Source of the DNA: Pseudogemmobacter lacusdianii
GTDB taxonomy: Bacteria; Pseudomonadota; Alphaproteobacteria; Rhodobacterales; Rhodobacteraceae
DNA: 64,000 nucleotides
Direction of reading: 5' to 3'
NCBI RefSeq assembly: GCF_030848395.1
Contig: NZ_JAVDBT010000008.1
Location: 62,001-126,000 of the forward strand
Within the stretch, counting starts at the first letter, position 1. The number at the start of each line of letters is the position of its first letter. Of this stretch, positions 48,762-57,236 are shown one piece after another. Below the pieces are notes generated by a model, which ran no database searches, had not been told where the DNA came from, and saw only the letters and a list, made by a program, of their open reading frames with translations. Made by a program: the position numbers and the translations under genes.

Positions 48762-50555
48762 ATGACAGAACTTCTCTTCGCTGACTGCGAGGGGGACAAC
48801 TTCCTAGACGACATCACCAAGATGTGGACTTTCCAGCTTGCCAGTGGTGTTGACGGAACAGTTGAGGTCTATGCAGACCAGAAGGGCTTCCCCTCACTTA
48901 ACGAGGGCTTGGAGCGTATGAAATCAGCCGAGAAGGTCGTCTTCCACAACGCCTTCGGCTTCGACTTCTTTGCCATTAACAAGCTCTATCCCGGCACCCT
49001 TCGTCGGGAACAGATCATCGACACGTTGATCATCAGTCGCCTTATGGACTCGACCTCCATGCGGCACAACCTTGCCGAACTTGGTGAGGGTCTAGGCTTC
49101 CCCAAGGGCCATCATACGGACTTCTCGCGGTTCTCTGCTGAGATGGTGACTTATGGTAAGCAAGACGTTCGCATCTTGCAGGAGGCATGGAAGGGGAGCG
49201 TCCACCGCAAGTTCCGGTCGTTCGGTAAGTTCTACGAGGAATACAAGGACGCCTGTGAGCTTGAGTTCTATGTTGCTTACTGCATCGAAAAACAGCGCCA
49301 GCATGGGTTTAGGTTCGACTACGACCGAGCCTTAGAGCTTGAGGCGCAGTTCAGACAGGAACAGAGGGACTTCCAAGACCAACTTCAGGAAGCCTTCCCG
49401 ACGATCATCACACCCCGTTACTCGGAGACCCAAAGGGACAAGGCCACAGGTCAGTTCAAGCGGCTCAAAGATGACGTGGATGTCTTCAATCCCGGCTCTC
49501 GGGACCAAATCGCCCAGCGCCTGATCGCCAAGTATGACTGGAAGCCTAAGGCTAAGACCCCCAAGGGGAAGCCTCAGGTGGACGAGACTATCTTGGAAGC
49601 CCTGCCCTACCCTGAGGCCAAGCTCTGTGCTGCCTACATGAAGACGGGTAAGAAGCTGGGGATGATCGCTGACGGCGAGAACGCATGGCTCAAGCTGGCA
49701 ACTCAAACCAACACCGGATGGCGTTTACACGGCCAGATTAACACTCTGGGCGCACGGACCCACCGGATGTCCCACTTCAAGCCTAACATGGCTCAGGTGG
49801 ACTCGGATCACAGGCTGAGGGAACTCTTCCTGCCCGATCTTGGTGACGACTTGGTTGGTGTTGACGCTGAGGGTCTTGAGCTTCGTATGCTGGCCCACTT
49901 CTTGGCTCCCTATGATGGCGGCTCCTATGCCGACACCGTTCATAACGGCGACAAGAAACTGAAGACGGACATCCACTCGGTCAACCAAAGAGCCGCTGGG
50001 TTGTTCTCAAGGGACAGCGCCAAGACCATGATCTACGCCTTCTGCTACGGCGCCGGAGACGCCAAGCTGGGTCAGATTATGTTGGACGATCTAAAGGAGG
50101 CTGGGGAACCAGCACCTAAGGCGTCCCCGTCGAAGCTCGGAGCGGGCCTTCGTGCGAAGCTGCAAACTGGGATTACAGGTCTCGGTGAGTTGGTGGCTAA
50201 GTGTAAGCGGACCCACCAGTCCAAGAACGCCCTACCGGGTTTGGATGGCCGATGGATACCCAACCTGTCCGACCACGCCGCCTTGAATACCCTGCTGCAA
50301 GGCAATGGGTCGATCATCATGAAGAAGGCTTTGATTGTCTTCGATGAAGAGGTTGAGGTTCGTGGTCTGAGTGAGAAGGTAAGCTACTGCGCCAACGTCC
50401 ATGACGAGTTCCAGCTATCGGTCGATCCTGATTATTCGACCTTGGTGGCTGAGATTGGTCAAAAGTCCATCACCCGAGCCGGGGAACTCCTGAAAGTCCG
50501 TTGCCCCTTAGTTGGGTCTGCTGACATCGGGAAATCGTGGGCAGACACTCACTGA
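48762..50555 (+). CDS. DNA polymerase I-type (T7 gp5-like) replicative polymerase
   Basis: 597 residues, shorter than T7 gp5 (704). The N-terminal 3'-5' exonuclease has Exo I LFADCEGDN (Asp/Glu), Exo II VVFHNAFGFDFF and Exo III YGKQDVRI. Polymerase motif A is DLVGVDAEGLELRMLAHF, motif B is KTMIYAFCYGAGD region, and motif C CANVHDEFQ. It replicates the phage genome with the gp4-like helicase. A further small gene starts on its TGA (TGATG). Confidence 0.95.
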   Translation: MTELLFADCEGDNFLDDITKMWTFQLASGVDGTVEVYADQKGFPSLNEGLERMKSAEKVVFHNAFGFDFFAINKLYPGTLRREQIIDTLIISRLMDSTSMRHNLAELGEGLGFPKGHHTDFSRFSAEMVTYGKQDVRILQEAWKGSVHRKFRSFGKFYEEYKDACELEFYVAYCIEKQRQHGFRFDYDRALELEAQFRQEQRDFQDQLQEAFPTIITPRYSETQRDKATGQFKRLKDDVDVFNPGSRDQIAQRLIAKYDWKPKAKTPKGKPQVDETILEALPYPEAKLCAAYMKTGKKLGMIADGENAWLKLATQTNTGWRLHGQINTLGARTHRMSHFKPNMAQVDSDHRLRELFLPDLGDDLVGVDAEGLELRMLAHFLAPYDGGSYADTVHNGDKKLKTDIHSVNQRAAGLFSRDSAKTMIYAFCYGAGDAKLGQIMLDDLKEAGEPAPKASPSKLGAGLRAKLQTGITGLGELVAKCKRTHQSKNALPGLDGRWIPNLSDHAALNTLLQGNGSIIMKKALIVFDEEVEVRGLSEKVSYCANVHDEFQLSVDPDYSTLVAEIGQKSITRAGELLKVRCPLVGSADIGKSWADTH

Positions 50556-50782
50556 TGCTCTTCGATCCCTCGCAACAAACAACGGCCCTCTTCGTATCGG
50601 AGGGGGCTGCGTCTCGGGCTGCGACTATGGTGGCCCGCCAACACATCGACAAGGTTTCAGGGACCAGTGTTCGCCCTCACCGCCGTCAAGGAGAGATGCT
50701 GGGCTACAAGGTCCTCGTCCACTTCAAAGACGGAAGACAGACCTCGCCGCTGACCAACAGCGACTTTGAGCGTCTGCATTAG
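50555..50782 (+). CDS. small phage protein
   Basis: 75 residues, overlapping the polymerase stop by one base. MLFDPSQQTTALFVSEGAAS and LGYKVLVHFKDGRQTSPLTN suggest a compact beta-rich protein, with no recognised family. Coding is supported by coupling to polI. Confidence 0.55.
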   Translation: MLFDPSQQTTALFVSEGAASRAATMVARQHIDKVSGTSVRPHRRQGEMLGYKVLVHFKDGRQTSPLTNSDFERLH

Positions 50783-50804
50783 ATCACATCCAAAGGAGAG
50801 AGAA

Positions 50805-51053
50805 ATGGATACCCAAGAATTAATTGGCCGCAAGGTCAAACCCCGCTCGACGTTCAATTTCAAAATCTACAGCGGCCCCGGCAAGCCTGAAGATGAAGGT
50901 GTCATCGCCCGTCTGGGTGACGAGACCGACTTCGACGGCATCGTCTGGGTGAAGTGGGCTGATGACGTTGAGACTGATCACCTGATCATCGCTGAGGATG
51001 TCACTCCCGACGACGAATACGACACCCACTACGCTGTGGTGCTGATCGACTGA
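50805..51053 (+). CDS. small acidic phage protein
   Basis: 82 residues from ATG 50805 behind AAAGGAGAGAG (half copy of the repeat motif at 50788). KVKPRSTFNFKIYSGPGKPE and TDFDGIVWVKWADDVETDHL are notable. It looks like an SH3/OB-like small domain, unknown function. Its TGA overlaps the next gene's ATG (TGATG). Confidence 0.55.
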   Translation: MDTQELIGRKVKPRSTFNFKIYSGPGKPEDEGVIARLGDETDFDGIVWVKWADDVETDHLIIAEDVTPDDEYDTHYAVVLID

Positions 51054-51811
51054 TGGCAAAGATCACCGCGTTCATCGACGCCGACATTCTGCTCTATCGG
51101 GCAGCTTCGTTCTGCGACGACGAGTTCGATGGTGAACCTATGAGAGACGTGCGTCAGGCAATGACCATGTTCGACATGCTGCTGAAGAAGTGGCTCAAGG
51201 ATGTCGAGAAGGCGGTGAAGCTGGATGACTACTTCTTGGTTGTGTCCAAGGGTAGAACCTTCAGGAAGGACCTGTATCCCGAATACAAGGCCAACCGGAA
51301 GGACATCAAGCCTCACCCCGTCCTCTTCCCCTTGAAAGACGAAGTGATGGAGCTTCAGGCTACCATCTGGGAAGACGACATGGAGGCCGACGACCTGATC
51401 GGCATTAGGGTCACTGAAGACCCCTCCATGCGTCTCGCCGTCTCTGCCGACAAGGACTTCGCAACGCTTCCCTGTCAGTTGTTCACCCCAGCCTCACATG
51501 GGAAGACCCAAGGGTCACTCACGTCCTACAACGAGGACGAGGCTAACTGGAACTGGCTGATCCAAGCCATGACCGGGGACACCATCGACAATTACAAAGG
51601 CATCCCCGGAGTGGGGCCGAAGAAGGCCGCTAAGGTCATACCAGCCCCTGCCCCATTGGATGTCATGTGGCCTGCTGTTGAGCGGGCTTTCATCGACGCA
51701 AAGATGACCAAGGACGATGCCCTAACGATGGCCCGCTTGGCTCGGATTTTACGTCACGGCGATTACAATTTTGAGACCAAGGAAACGAAGCTATGGACAC
51801 CTTCAAGGTAG
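51053..51811 (+). CDS. 5'-3' exonuclease, FEN/T7 gp6-like
   Basis: 252 residues. FIDADILLYRAA holds the first metal Asp, EDDMEADDLIGI and VSADKDFATLPCQ the acidic cluster, and GDTIDNYKGIPGVGPKKAAK the helix-3-turn-helix DNA-binding motif. It would remove RNA primers and degrade host or branch DNA ends. It overlaps the next frame by 19 bp. Confidence 0.88.
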   Translation: MAKITAFIDADILLYRAASFCDDEFDGEPMRDVRQAMTMFDMLLKKWLKDVEKAVKLDDYFLVVSKGRTFRKDLYPEYKANRKDIKPHPVLFPLKDEVMELQATIWEDDMEADDLIGIRVTEDPSMRLAVSADKDFATLPCQLFTPASHGKTQGSLTSYNEDEANWNWLIQAMTGDTIDNYKGIPGVGPKKAAKVIPAPAPLDVMWPAVERAFIDAKMTKDDALTMARLARILRHGDYNFETKETKLWTPSR

Positions 51812-52350
51812 GTGATCTGGTCGAGTGCGTGAGCAAGGACCCCCTTACCTCCCGCCTGCACAACGGCAATCTCTATACGATCACCAGAATTGCGAATGGG
51901 TTCTGTTGTGTATGGGATGAATATGGAGATGAATCTGGGTGGTATCCACACCGCTTCAAGAAGGTTGGGCAACCGACCGCTGGGATCAACCCTAAGGACG
52001 CCATAGGCTCCCTGAAGCCCTCCCTCCGGTTCGTCCCTATGGCCCCGATCTACATGGCCGGGGAGGCTATGGCGGATGGTGCGGAGAAGTATGGCCCCTT
52101 CAACTGGCGTGAACAGCCTGTGAACGGCTCGGTCTACTTCGATGCCGCCCAGCGCCACTTGAACCAATGGTTCCACGGGAATGACCGGGCTGAGGACTCC
52201 AATGTCCACCACCTCGCTCACGCCATCGCCTGTCTGCTGATCATTCTGGATGCCGAAACCCAAGGCACCCTGAACGACGACCGACCGAAGATTGGTAAGC
52301 CTCTGGATGACTTCATCGCAGCCAACACCAAGACCAAGGTGGCGGCATGA
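51793..52350 (+). CDS. dATP/dGTP diphosphohydrolase-like (DUF5664) protein
   Basis: 185 residues. A small N-terminal domain (FKVGDLVECVSKDPLTS) is followed by GINPKDAIGSLKPSLRFVP, ADGAEKYGPFNWREQ, RHLNQWFHGNDRAEDS and HHLAHAIACLLIILDAE, the DUF5664 / dATP-dGTP diphosphohydrolase N-terminal pattern of HD/MazG-like phage enzymes. It may adjust the dNTP pool. It overlaps the exonuclease end and the next gene by a few bases. Confidence 0.75.
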   Translation: MDTFKVGDLVECVSKDPLTSRLHNGNLYTITRIANGFCCVWDEYGDESGWYPHRFKKVGQPTAGINPKDAIGSLKPSLRFVPMAPIYMAGEAMADGAEKYGPFNWREQPVNGSVYFDAAQRHLNQWFHGNDRAEDSNVHHLAHAIACLLIILDAETQGTLNDDRPKIGKPLDDFIAANTKTKVAA

Positions 52351-52550
52351 GCGATCCTGAAATCCACGGGACGATCAAGGATGCTATCATCACCGACTGG
52401 GGTATCGCCGTGGGCTACATCCATGGGGATACCAAGGGTCGCTTCATTGACGGGACGTTGATCAGCACCTCTCGCATCCTCAAGCAAGAGGGTGACATCA
52501 TCCATACGCGCAACTCGGTTTACCGGGTCGAGCGTAAGCAGGGCAACTAG
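52347..52550 (+). CDS. small phage protein
   Basis: 67 residues, 4-bp overlap with the upstream gene. ATKI-like beta strands (IIHTRNSVYRVERK) and IHGDTKGRFIDGTLI suggest a small beta-barrel. No family known. A 167-bp spacer with a tRNA-like sequence follows. Confidence 0.5.
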   Translation: MSDPEIHGTIKDAIITDWGIAVGYIHGDTKGRFIDGTLISTSRILKQEGDIIHTRNSVYRVERKQGN

Positions 52551-52610
52551 GGTCGCTCCCTAGGACCACACGGCTGCGGGGCAACGTGTCTAAACAAGCC
52601 CGCCCATCAT

Positions 52611-52684
52611 CTCCCCAAAGAGTGCTGTGGGCAAAGCCTCCCTCTAGGCCAAGAGGGGCAATCGGTTCGACTCCGTGCGGGGAG
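52611..52684 (+). tRNA. tRNA-like sequence, degenerate or atypical
   Basis: 74 nt. Acceptor CTCCCCA pairs with CGGGGAG (six of seven), and the T loop with GGTTCGACTCC is a perfect B box. A GCT/AGC D stem and CCTCT/AGAGG anticodon stem exist, but the anticodon loop has six rather than seven bases, positions 8-9 are replaced by a longer link, and the T stem has two mismatches. No encoded CCA. It is therefore probably a decayed tRNA or a tRNA-mimic RNA rather than a working tRNA. Confidence 0.3.
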
Positions 52685-52717
52685 CCTTCTTTAGACTAAA
52701 TCCAATGGAGAGAACGA

Positions 52718-53035
52718 GTGGCTGACATCAAGCTGAACTTCAACTGGGACATCAACGAAGACGGCGAAGTCGAAATCACCCTGTCTCCGTCCAAGGACTC
52801 GGGGGTTGTTCTTGGGACATTCACCCTTGACGACGACCTGTTCATCCAAGGTCTCCAAACCGACATCAACGCCTTCACGACCGAGGGCGCTGGTGAGGAA
52901 GTCTTCTATGCCTACGAGGACTTAGCCGACAACCTGACCGACATCGCTGAGACGATCACCAAGATGATCGAAGAGGCCAAGAAAGGCCGTGAGGTCGCTC
53001 GGTTCAAAGTTTACCACAACAAGCGGAGAGCCTGA
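52718..53035 (+). CDS. small acidic phage protein
   Basis: 105 residues from GTG 52718, behind an inverted-repeat copy (TTTAGACTAAATCCAA) and TGGAGAGAA. The sequence (ADIKLNFNWDINEDGEVEIT) is acidic, with a helical C-terminal half (DNLTDIAETITKMIEEAKKG). No family recognised. Confidence 0.6.
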   Translation: MADIKLNFNWDINEDGEVEITLSPSKDSGVVLGTFTLDDDLFIQGLQTDINAFTTEGAGEEVFYAYEDLADNLTDIAETITKMIEEAKKGREVARFKVYHNKRRA

Positions 53036-53036
53036 G

Positions 53037-53789
53037 ATGCAGGTCGATTTCCTTAACCACTGGGGTAGCGACCTTGACGTGGTGAATAATGCCCGAGTGA
53101 GCTTCGACAAGCAGTCTACGCTTAACCATTTGGGCAACCTAAGCCTCGAAGACCAACGCCTGATTGGCTACCTCGCTCGGGGCTGTAAGCAAGGCTATTG
53201 GAACGACCTGATCCTCGAACTGAAGGCCACTTCAGAGACCGAGCAGATCATCGCCATCCTGAACGAAGTCAAACACATGCCTGAGCATTGGGCACCCTTT
53301 GCCAACGGCATTGGGGCTAAGTTCCGCATCAAGCATACCATCCCGATCATGCGGCAGTTGTTCAAGACGAAAGTTGGCACGGTCGAGAGCGAAGTCAGCC
53401 GCCGCTATGTGGACTACACACCCGAGGTGCATGAGCCTGTCTGGCGGAAACGGGCCGAGGATGTGAAGCAGGGTTCTGGCTCCCAGTTCCCTGAGGACCG
53501 TCAGTGCCTCCTGAACCTGATTTATGGCACTGCCACGGATGGCGCTGTGAGGGCTTATGACGCTCTCTTGGAACTCGGGGTCTGCCCTGAGCAAGCCCGC
53601 TTCGTTCTGCCTCAAGGCGCCTACACCGAGGCCGTCATCTCGAACAGCCTCTATGGCTGGGCCAGAGTTTATAACCAACGGTCTGACCGGAAACATGCCC
53701 AAGGCGAAATCGCTGACGTTGTGGACATCATCGCTAACCACATGAGCAAGCTCTTTCCGGTTTCGTGGAAGGCGCTGACCCGCTCGTGA
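53037..53789 (+). CDS. thyX: flavin-dependent thymidylate synthase ThyX
   Basis: 250 residues from ATG 53037 (GGAG nine bases upstream). The C-terminal part of the ThyX signature is kept as SEVSRRYVDY, but the RHRxxS part is replaced by FKTKVGT, a divergence also seen in marine phage ThyX, where it reads QLVKHxVG. It makes dTMP from dUMP with FADH2. Together with class II RNR it supplies dNTPs. The stop overlaps a GTG start of the next gene. Confidence 0.85.
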   Translation: MQVDFLNHWGSDLDVVNNARVSFDKQSTLNHLGNLSLEDQRLIGYLARGCKQGYWNDLILELKATSETEQIIAILNEVKHMPEHWAPFANGIGAKFRIKHTIPIMRQLFKTKVGTVESEVSRRYVDYTPEVHEPVWRKRAEDVKQGSGSQFPEDRQCLLNLIYGTATDGAVRAYDALLELGVCPEQARFVLPQGAYTEAVISNSLYGWARVYNQRSDRKHAQGEIADVVDIIANHMSKLFPVSWKALTRS

Positions 53790-53923
53790 AGCTCTACTAC
53801 GTCGAAACAAAGGTTCGCTGCCCCTGCGGGTGGCGACCTCTCCGCATCATTTCAGGCACCCTCTCTGTCCGGTGTCTCGAATGTAAACACCCCATCCAAA
53901 TCCCAGAGAAGGATCAAAAATGA
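53786..53923 (+). CDS. small zinc-ribbon protein
   Basis: 45 residues from GTG 53786, 4-bp overlap with thyX. Four cysteines as RCPCGW and RCLECKHP form a zinc ribbon. It probably binds nucleic acid or a protein. It overlaps the next ATG (AATGA). Confidence 0.6.
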   Translation: MKLYYVETKVRCPCGWRPLRIISGTLSVRCLECKHPIQIPEKDQK

Positions 53924-54093
53924 CGCCTGAAGATATTGCTGCCCTACGGAACACCGCGAACAAACTGCGCCAACTCTGGGGCAATAACCCGGATTCCGCT
54001 CTGATCGACAAAGCCGCTGACCTGCTCGACCAACCCCCAGCAACCGAAGTCCCGGCTGCTGACAAACCTTCCAAAACCGCCAAGAAAGGCTGA
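53920..54093 (+). CDS. small Ala/Pro/Lys-rich phage protein
   Basis: 57 residues. The first half is helical (MTPEDIAALRNTANKLRQLW), and the tail is a disordered Pro/Ala/Lys run ending KPSKTAKKG. No family known. Confidence 0.5.
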   Translation: MTPEDIAALRNTANKLRQLWGNNPDSALIDKAADLLDQPPATEVPAADKPSKTAKKG

Positions 54094-54097
54094 GACC

Positions 54098-54706
54098 ATG
54101 ATCATGAACAACCCCTTCGCACAACGCTTCATCCCGCAAGTCGTCGCCTTTATGGAGGCGGCTGGTCAAACCCCGAATATGGGTCTTCAAGCCCAGCTTA
54201 TGCTGGAAGAGTCTCAAGAGGCTTTGGAAGCTCTGGACGCCTATCATGCCAACCCCTCTGTCGAACTCGCCGCTGCCTTGCTGAAAGAAATCGGTGACGC
54301 CCTCTATGTGTCGGTCGGTGTTGCAATTGCGGCTAATTACTACCGTGATAACAATCTGGTCTTTGAGCGGATTGAAGCCAGCCCGGAAGGGGTCATGGCC
54401 TTGGACGGCTTCGGTAACATCCTCCATGAAACCGCAGCCATGATCGGTGACGAAGGTGTGGCGGAAATCCTACAACGGGTTGTGGACTCCAACATGACCA
54501 AGGTCGCTGGCGGCGTGGTCCGTGACCCAGAGACGGGGAAGGTTTTGAAAGGTCCGAACTATGTAGCCCCGGACCTGACTGATCTTGCCGTGACCGTCCA
54601 TGAGAAGGTCTCCAAGATGAACGAAGAGCTTGAGGGTCTTATGACAATTCTTGCCGCGCTTGGTATCGCACCTGAACAACCTGCCTCAACCGAGTTGGCG
54701 GCGTAA
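54098..54706 (+). CDS. MazG/PRA-PH-like nucleotide pyrophosphohydrolase
   Basis: 202 residues. LMLEESQEALEALDAYHAN with LLKEIGDALYVSVGVAIAAN is the MazG/HisE-type EExxE...D metal motif, and MTKVAGGVVRDPETGKVLKG with PNYVAPDL is the phage-type C-terminal element. It probably hydrolyses an NTP or dNTP to the monophosphate. A second nucleotide diphosphohydrolase-like gene lies at 51793. Confidence 0.75.
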   Translation: MIMNNPFAQRFIPQVVAFMEAAGQTPNMGLQAQLMLEESQEALEALDAYHANPSVELAAALLKEIGDALYVSVGVAIAANYYRDNNLVFERIEASPEGVMALDGFGNILHETAAMIGDEGVAEILQRVVDSNMTKVAGGVVRDPETGKVLKGPNYVAPDLTDLAVTVHEKVSKMNEELEGLMTILAALGIAPEQPASTELAA

Positions 54707-54733
54707 GAACACCCGGCGCAACCGGAAGTGTGT

Positions 54734-54768
54734 GGGTCTCCTTTGGATCGTCCAAGGGAGACCCTTTT
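54734..54768 (+). terminator. rho-independent terminator containing the repeat motif
   Basis: GGGTCTC (54734) and GAGACCC (54758) with the inner TTTGGATCGTCCAA form a long stem, followed by TTTT. The repeat motif here is inside a terminator, so it is not tied to start sites alone. Confidence 0.75.
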
Positions 54769-54792
54769 ATTTCAACCATCAAGGAGAAAGAT

Positions 54793-56508
54793 TTGACGTT
54801 TAAGTCAAACACCAACCCCATGTTCCGCTCGGCCTTTTCCGAGGACATCTTCAACCACAAGTATGCCCATAAGGCGGACTTTTCTGGTGCGGAAACTTGG
54901 GACGACCTCGCTGCCACTCTGGTCATTGACGTTTGCGCGGGCTTTTTGACTCCCCATGAGATGATCGCCCTTTACGAGTTCATCCGCGATCTGAAGTTCA
55001 TCCCCGGTGGCCGCTACCTCTACTACGCTGGCCGTCCGAACAAGTTCTTCAACAACTGCTATCTGTTGCGGTCGGAAGAGGACACCCGAGAGGACTGGGC
55101 CAACCTGTCGTGGAAGGCCGAGAGCGCCCTGATGACTGGGGGCGGTATTGGGAACGACTACAGCCGCTATCGCGCCGAAGGGACCCCTATTGCCCGCACT
55201 GGTGGCAAGGCATCCGGCCCCATCCCGAAGATGCAGATGATCAACGAGATTGGTCGTCGCGTCATGCAGGGTGGAAGCCGTCGATCCGCCATCTATGCTT
55301 CGCTGGATCGGACCCATCCCGATGTCTTCAAGTTCCTCGCCGCCAAGAATTGGCATGAGCAACCTGTCGGCACCACTGGCCTGACCTATTGGGACATCAA
55401 GCAGCAGGACTTCAACTTCCCTGCCCCGCTCGACATGACCAACATCTCGGTCAACTACAAGACTGACTGGCTGGTCCCTTACAACGATCTGGGTGAACTC
55501 AAGTATGTCGGAGACGCCGCTGACCCTGTGTTCCGGCAGAACGTCCTTCAGGCGCTTCAGACTGGTGAACCGGGCTTCAGCTTCAACTTCTTCGAGAAGG
55601 AGAATGAGACGCTGCGGAACGCCTGCACTGAGGTCACTTCCGAGGATGACTCCGATGTCTGTAACCTTGGTTCCCTGAACCTTGGACGCATCCAAAGCAA
55701 GGAAGAGTTGGCCCAAGTCACCGAGCTTGCGGCCAAGTTCCTCCTACTCGGGACCCTCAAGGCACAACTGCCCTACGAGAAGGTCTACCGGGTGCGGGAG
55801 AAGAACCGCCGCTTGGGTCTTGGAATTATGGGTGTCCATGAGTGGCTGCTGAAGCGTGGCTATCGTTACGAGGTGACACCTGAGCTTCACGAGTGGCTGA
55901 CCGTCTGGAAGACTGGCACCGACTACCATGGCGACAAGTTCGCTGACGAGCTTGGGATCAGCCGTCCGGTCGCTAAGAGGGCCATCGCTCCGACAGGCTC
56001 CATCGGCATCCTCGCCGGGACGACCACGGGGATCGAACCCCTGTTCGCCGTTGCCTACAAGCGCCGCTACCTGAAGGGCCAGAACGACTGGCACTATCAG
56101 TATGTGGTCGATGGGACGGCCCAAGAGTTGATTGAGGTCTACGGTCTTGATCCTGAGTCCATCGAAACCGCTGCCGACCTTGCGTTGGACCCGGAGCGGA
56201 GAATTAGGTTCCAAGCAGATGTCCAAGATTACGTCGATCAGTCGATTTCCAGCACCATCAATCTCCCTGCATGGGGCAGTGCCGGAAATAACCCTGACAC
56301 GGTGGATGGTTTCGCTCGGACCTTGGCTCAGTATGCTCCCCGCCTTCGGGGCTTCACTTGTTACCCTGACGGGTCTCGGGGCGGTCAACCACTGACCCAT
56401 GTTCCCTACAGTGAGGCTAAAGCCCAACTCGGGGTCGAGTTCTCGGAGGCTGTCCAGACCCACGACATCTGCGACATCTCGGGTAAGGGTGGGAGTTGTG
56501 GTGTCTGA
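54793..56508 (+). CDS. class II (B12-dependent) ribonucleoside-triphosphate reductase
   Basis: 571 residues from TTG 54793, preceded by AAGGAGAAAG; in-frame GTG 63 bp upstream has no Shine-Dalgarno and lies in the terminator. RPNKFFNNCYLLRSEED has the redox Cys; GGGIGNDYSRYRAEG, CNLGSLNLGRI and RNACTEV contain the catalytic Asn-Cys-Glu. APTGSIGILAGTTTGIEPLF binds the base. The C-terminal GKGGSCGV provides re-reducing Cys. It makes dNTPs without oxygen dependence, which fits roseophage-type biology. Confidence 0.88.
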   Translation: MTFKSNTNPMFRSAFSEDIFNHKYAHKADFSGAETWDDLAATLVIDVCAGFLTPHEMIALYEFIRDLKFIPGGRYLYYAGRPNKFFNNCYLLRSEEDTREDWANLSWKAESALMTGGGIGNDYSRYRAEGTPIARTGGKASGPIPKMQMINEIGRRVMQGGSRRSAIYASLDRTHPDVFKFLAAKNWHEQPVGTTGLTYWDIKQQDFNFPAPLDMTNISVNYKTDWLVPYNDLGELKYVGDAADPVFRQNVLQALQTGEPGFSFNFFEKENETLRNACTEVTSEDDSDVCNLGSLNLGRIQSKEELAQVTELAAKFLLLGTLKAQLPYEKVYRVREKNRRLGLGIMGVHEWLLKRGYRYEVTPELHEWLTVWKTGTDYHGDKFADELGISRPVAKRAIAPTGSIGILAGTTTGIEPLFAVAYKRRYLKGQNDWHYQYVVDGTAQELIEVYGLDPESIETAADLALDPERRIRFQADVQDYVDQSISSTINLPAWGSAGNNPDTVDGFARTLAQYAPRLRGFTCYPDGSRGGQPLTHVPYSEAKAQLGVEFSEAVQTHDICDISGKGGSCGV

Positions 56509-56719
56509 TCGTCTGTTCGAGATGATGGACGACATCGAAGTGAGGACCGGGGCGTTTGAACCCGGCCTCGCCGTCGAAGCCCTTAGGGAGTCTGGGGACC
56601 ATCTCATAGCCGATCTGATTGAAGGCTTGGTGGACCGGATCGAAGAGCTTCAGAGAAAACTTGAGAGGACGGAAGCCCGTCTTCCATTGAAACAATCCAA
56701 AGGAAGGAAGAGACGATGA
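56501..56719 (+). CDS. small phage protein
   Basis: 72 residues from GTG 56501, overlapping the RNR end in another frame. Helical (FEMMDDIEVRTGAFEPGLAV, RIEELQRKLERTEARL), possibly coiled-coil. Ends 4 bp into the next gene. No family recognised. Confidence 0.5.
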   Translation: MSDRLFEMMDDIEVRTGAFEPGLAVEALRESGDHLIADLIEGLVDRIEELQRKLERTEARLPLKQSKGRKRR

Positions 56720-56898
56720 CCCGTAAATTTGAGGTCAGCGCCGTTCGCTGGACAGGTGACGAGGTTTCTTTCGAGACCATTACCGATTTCAAAGCTGATG
56801 GTAGCTTGCTGATCATGCAGCATGATGGCGAGAGAATTACCGTTCTCCCTATGCAACACTATGAGGCAGTCCACCTGACTCCCATCCCGGTCCACTAA
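56716..56898 (+). CDS. small phage protein
   Basis: 60 residues, ATGA overlap on both sides. The sequence MTRKFEVSAVRWTGDEVSFE and GERITVLPMQHYEAVHL looks like a small beta-sheet protein. No family known. It is preceded by an AATCCAAAGGAAGG half motif at 56695. Confidence 0.5.
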   Translation: MTRKFEVSAVRWTGDEVSFETITDFKADGSLLIMQHDGERITVLPMQHYEAVHLTPIPVH

Positions 56899-57236
56899 TG
56901 GCTCTGCTGGATAAGCGGATGCAGGACGCCACCAAGTTCAACCGCAATCTGCTGGTCCCTTGGTATCTCATGGCGTCCTACGCCTACTATGAGTTGGACG
57001 AGCCTTTCCTAACTGACGCTGCTTTCGATGCGATGGCTAAGCGTATGCTTCAGGGTTGGCCCGCTATCCGGCATCGCCACAAGCACCTGATCACCGAGGA
57101 CGACCTGAAGGCAGGCACCCTGCTCAACCGGGATTTTCCGGGGATCGTCAAAGGTGCTGCAATGGACCTGATCCAAAGCACGAAGAAGAGGAAGACCGAT
57201 GGTCGTAATCCTAAAGCGAGGGAATCCCCCATCTGA
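56898..57236 (+). CDS. phage protein with NAD-DNA-ligase Ia-like motif
   Basis: 112 residues. ASYAYYELDEPFLTDAAFDA resembles the YYxxDxPxxSDxxYD element of the Ia domain of NAD-dependent DNA ligase, but no adenylation domain follows. The protein may be a stand-alone helical domain used in DNA repair or replication. It is also a common type of small phage protein, so the ligase link may be only structural. Confidence 0.55.
   Translation: MALLDKRMQDATKFNRNLLVPWYLMASYAYYELDEPFLTDAAFDAMAKRMLQGWPAIRHRHKHLITEDDLKAGTLLNRDFPGIVKGAAMDLIQSTKKRKTDGRNPKARESPI

Noticed and set aside
51793-52350. Evidence for a 2-aminoadenine (Z) genome
   Set aside because: Only a diphosphohydrolase-like gene is present; no PurZ or DatZ/DpoZ set was seen in the window.
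52611-52684. A normal functional phage tRNA
   Set aside because: Anticodon loop size, T-stem mismatches and the 8-9 linker do not fit a standard tRNA; kept only as tRNA-like.
56290-56315. Additional T7-like promoter (CTGACACGG) inside the RNR gene
   Set aside because: Only part of the core matches, and it lies in a conserved coding block without the TAAA or GGG parts in register.
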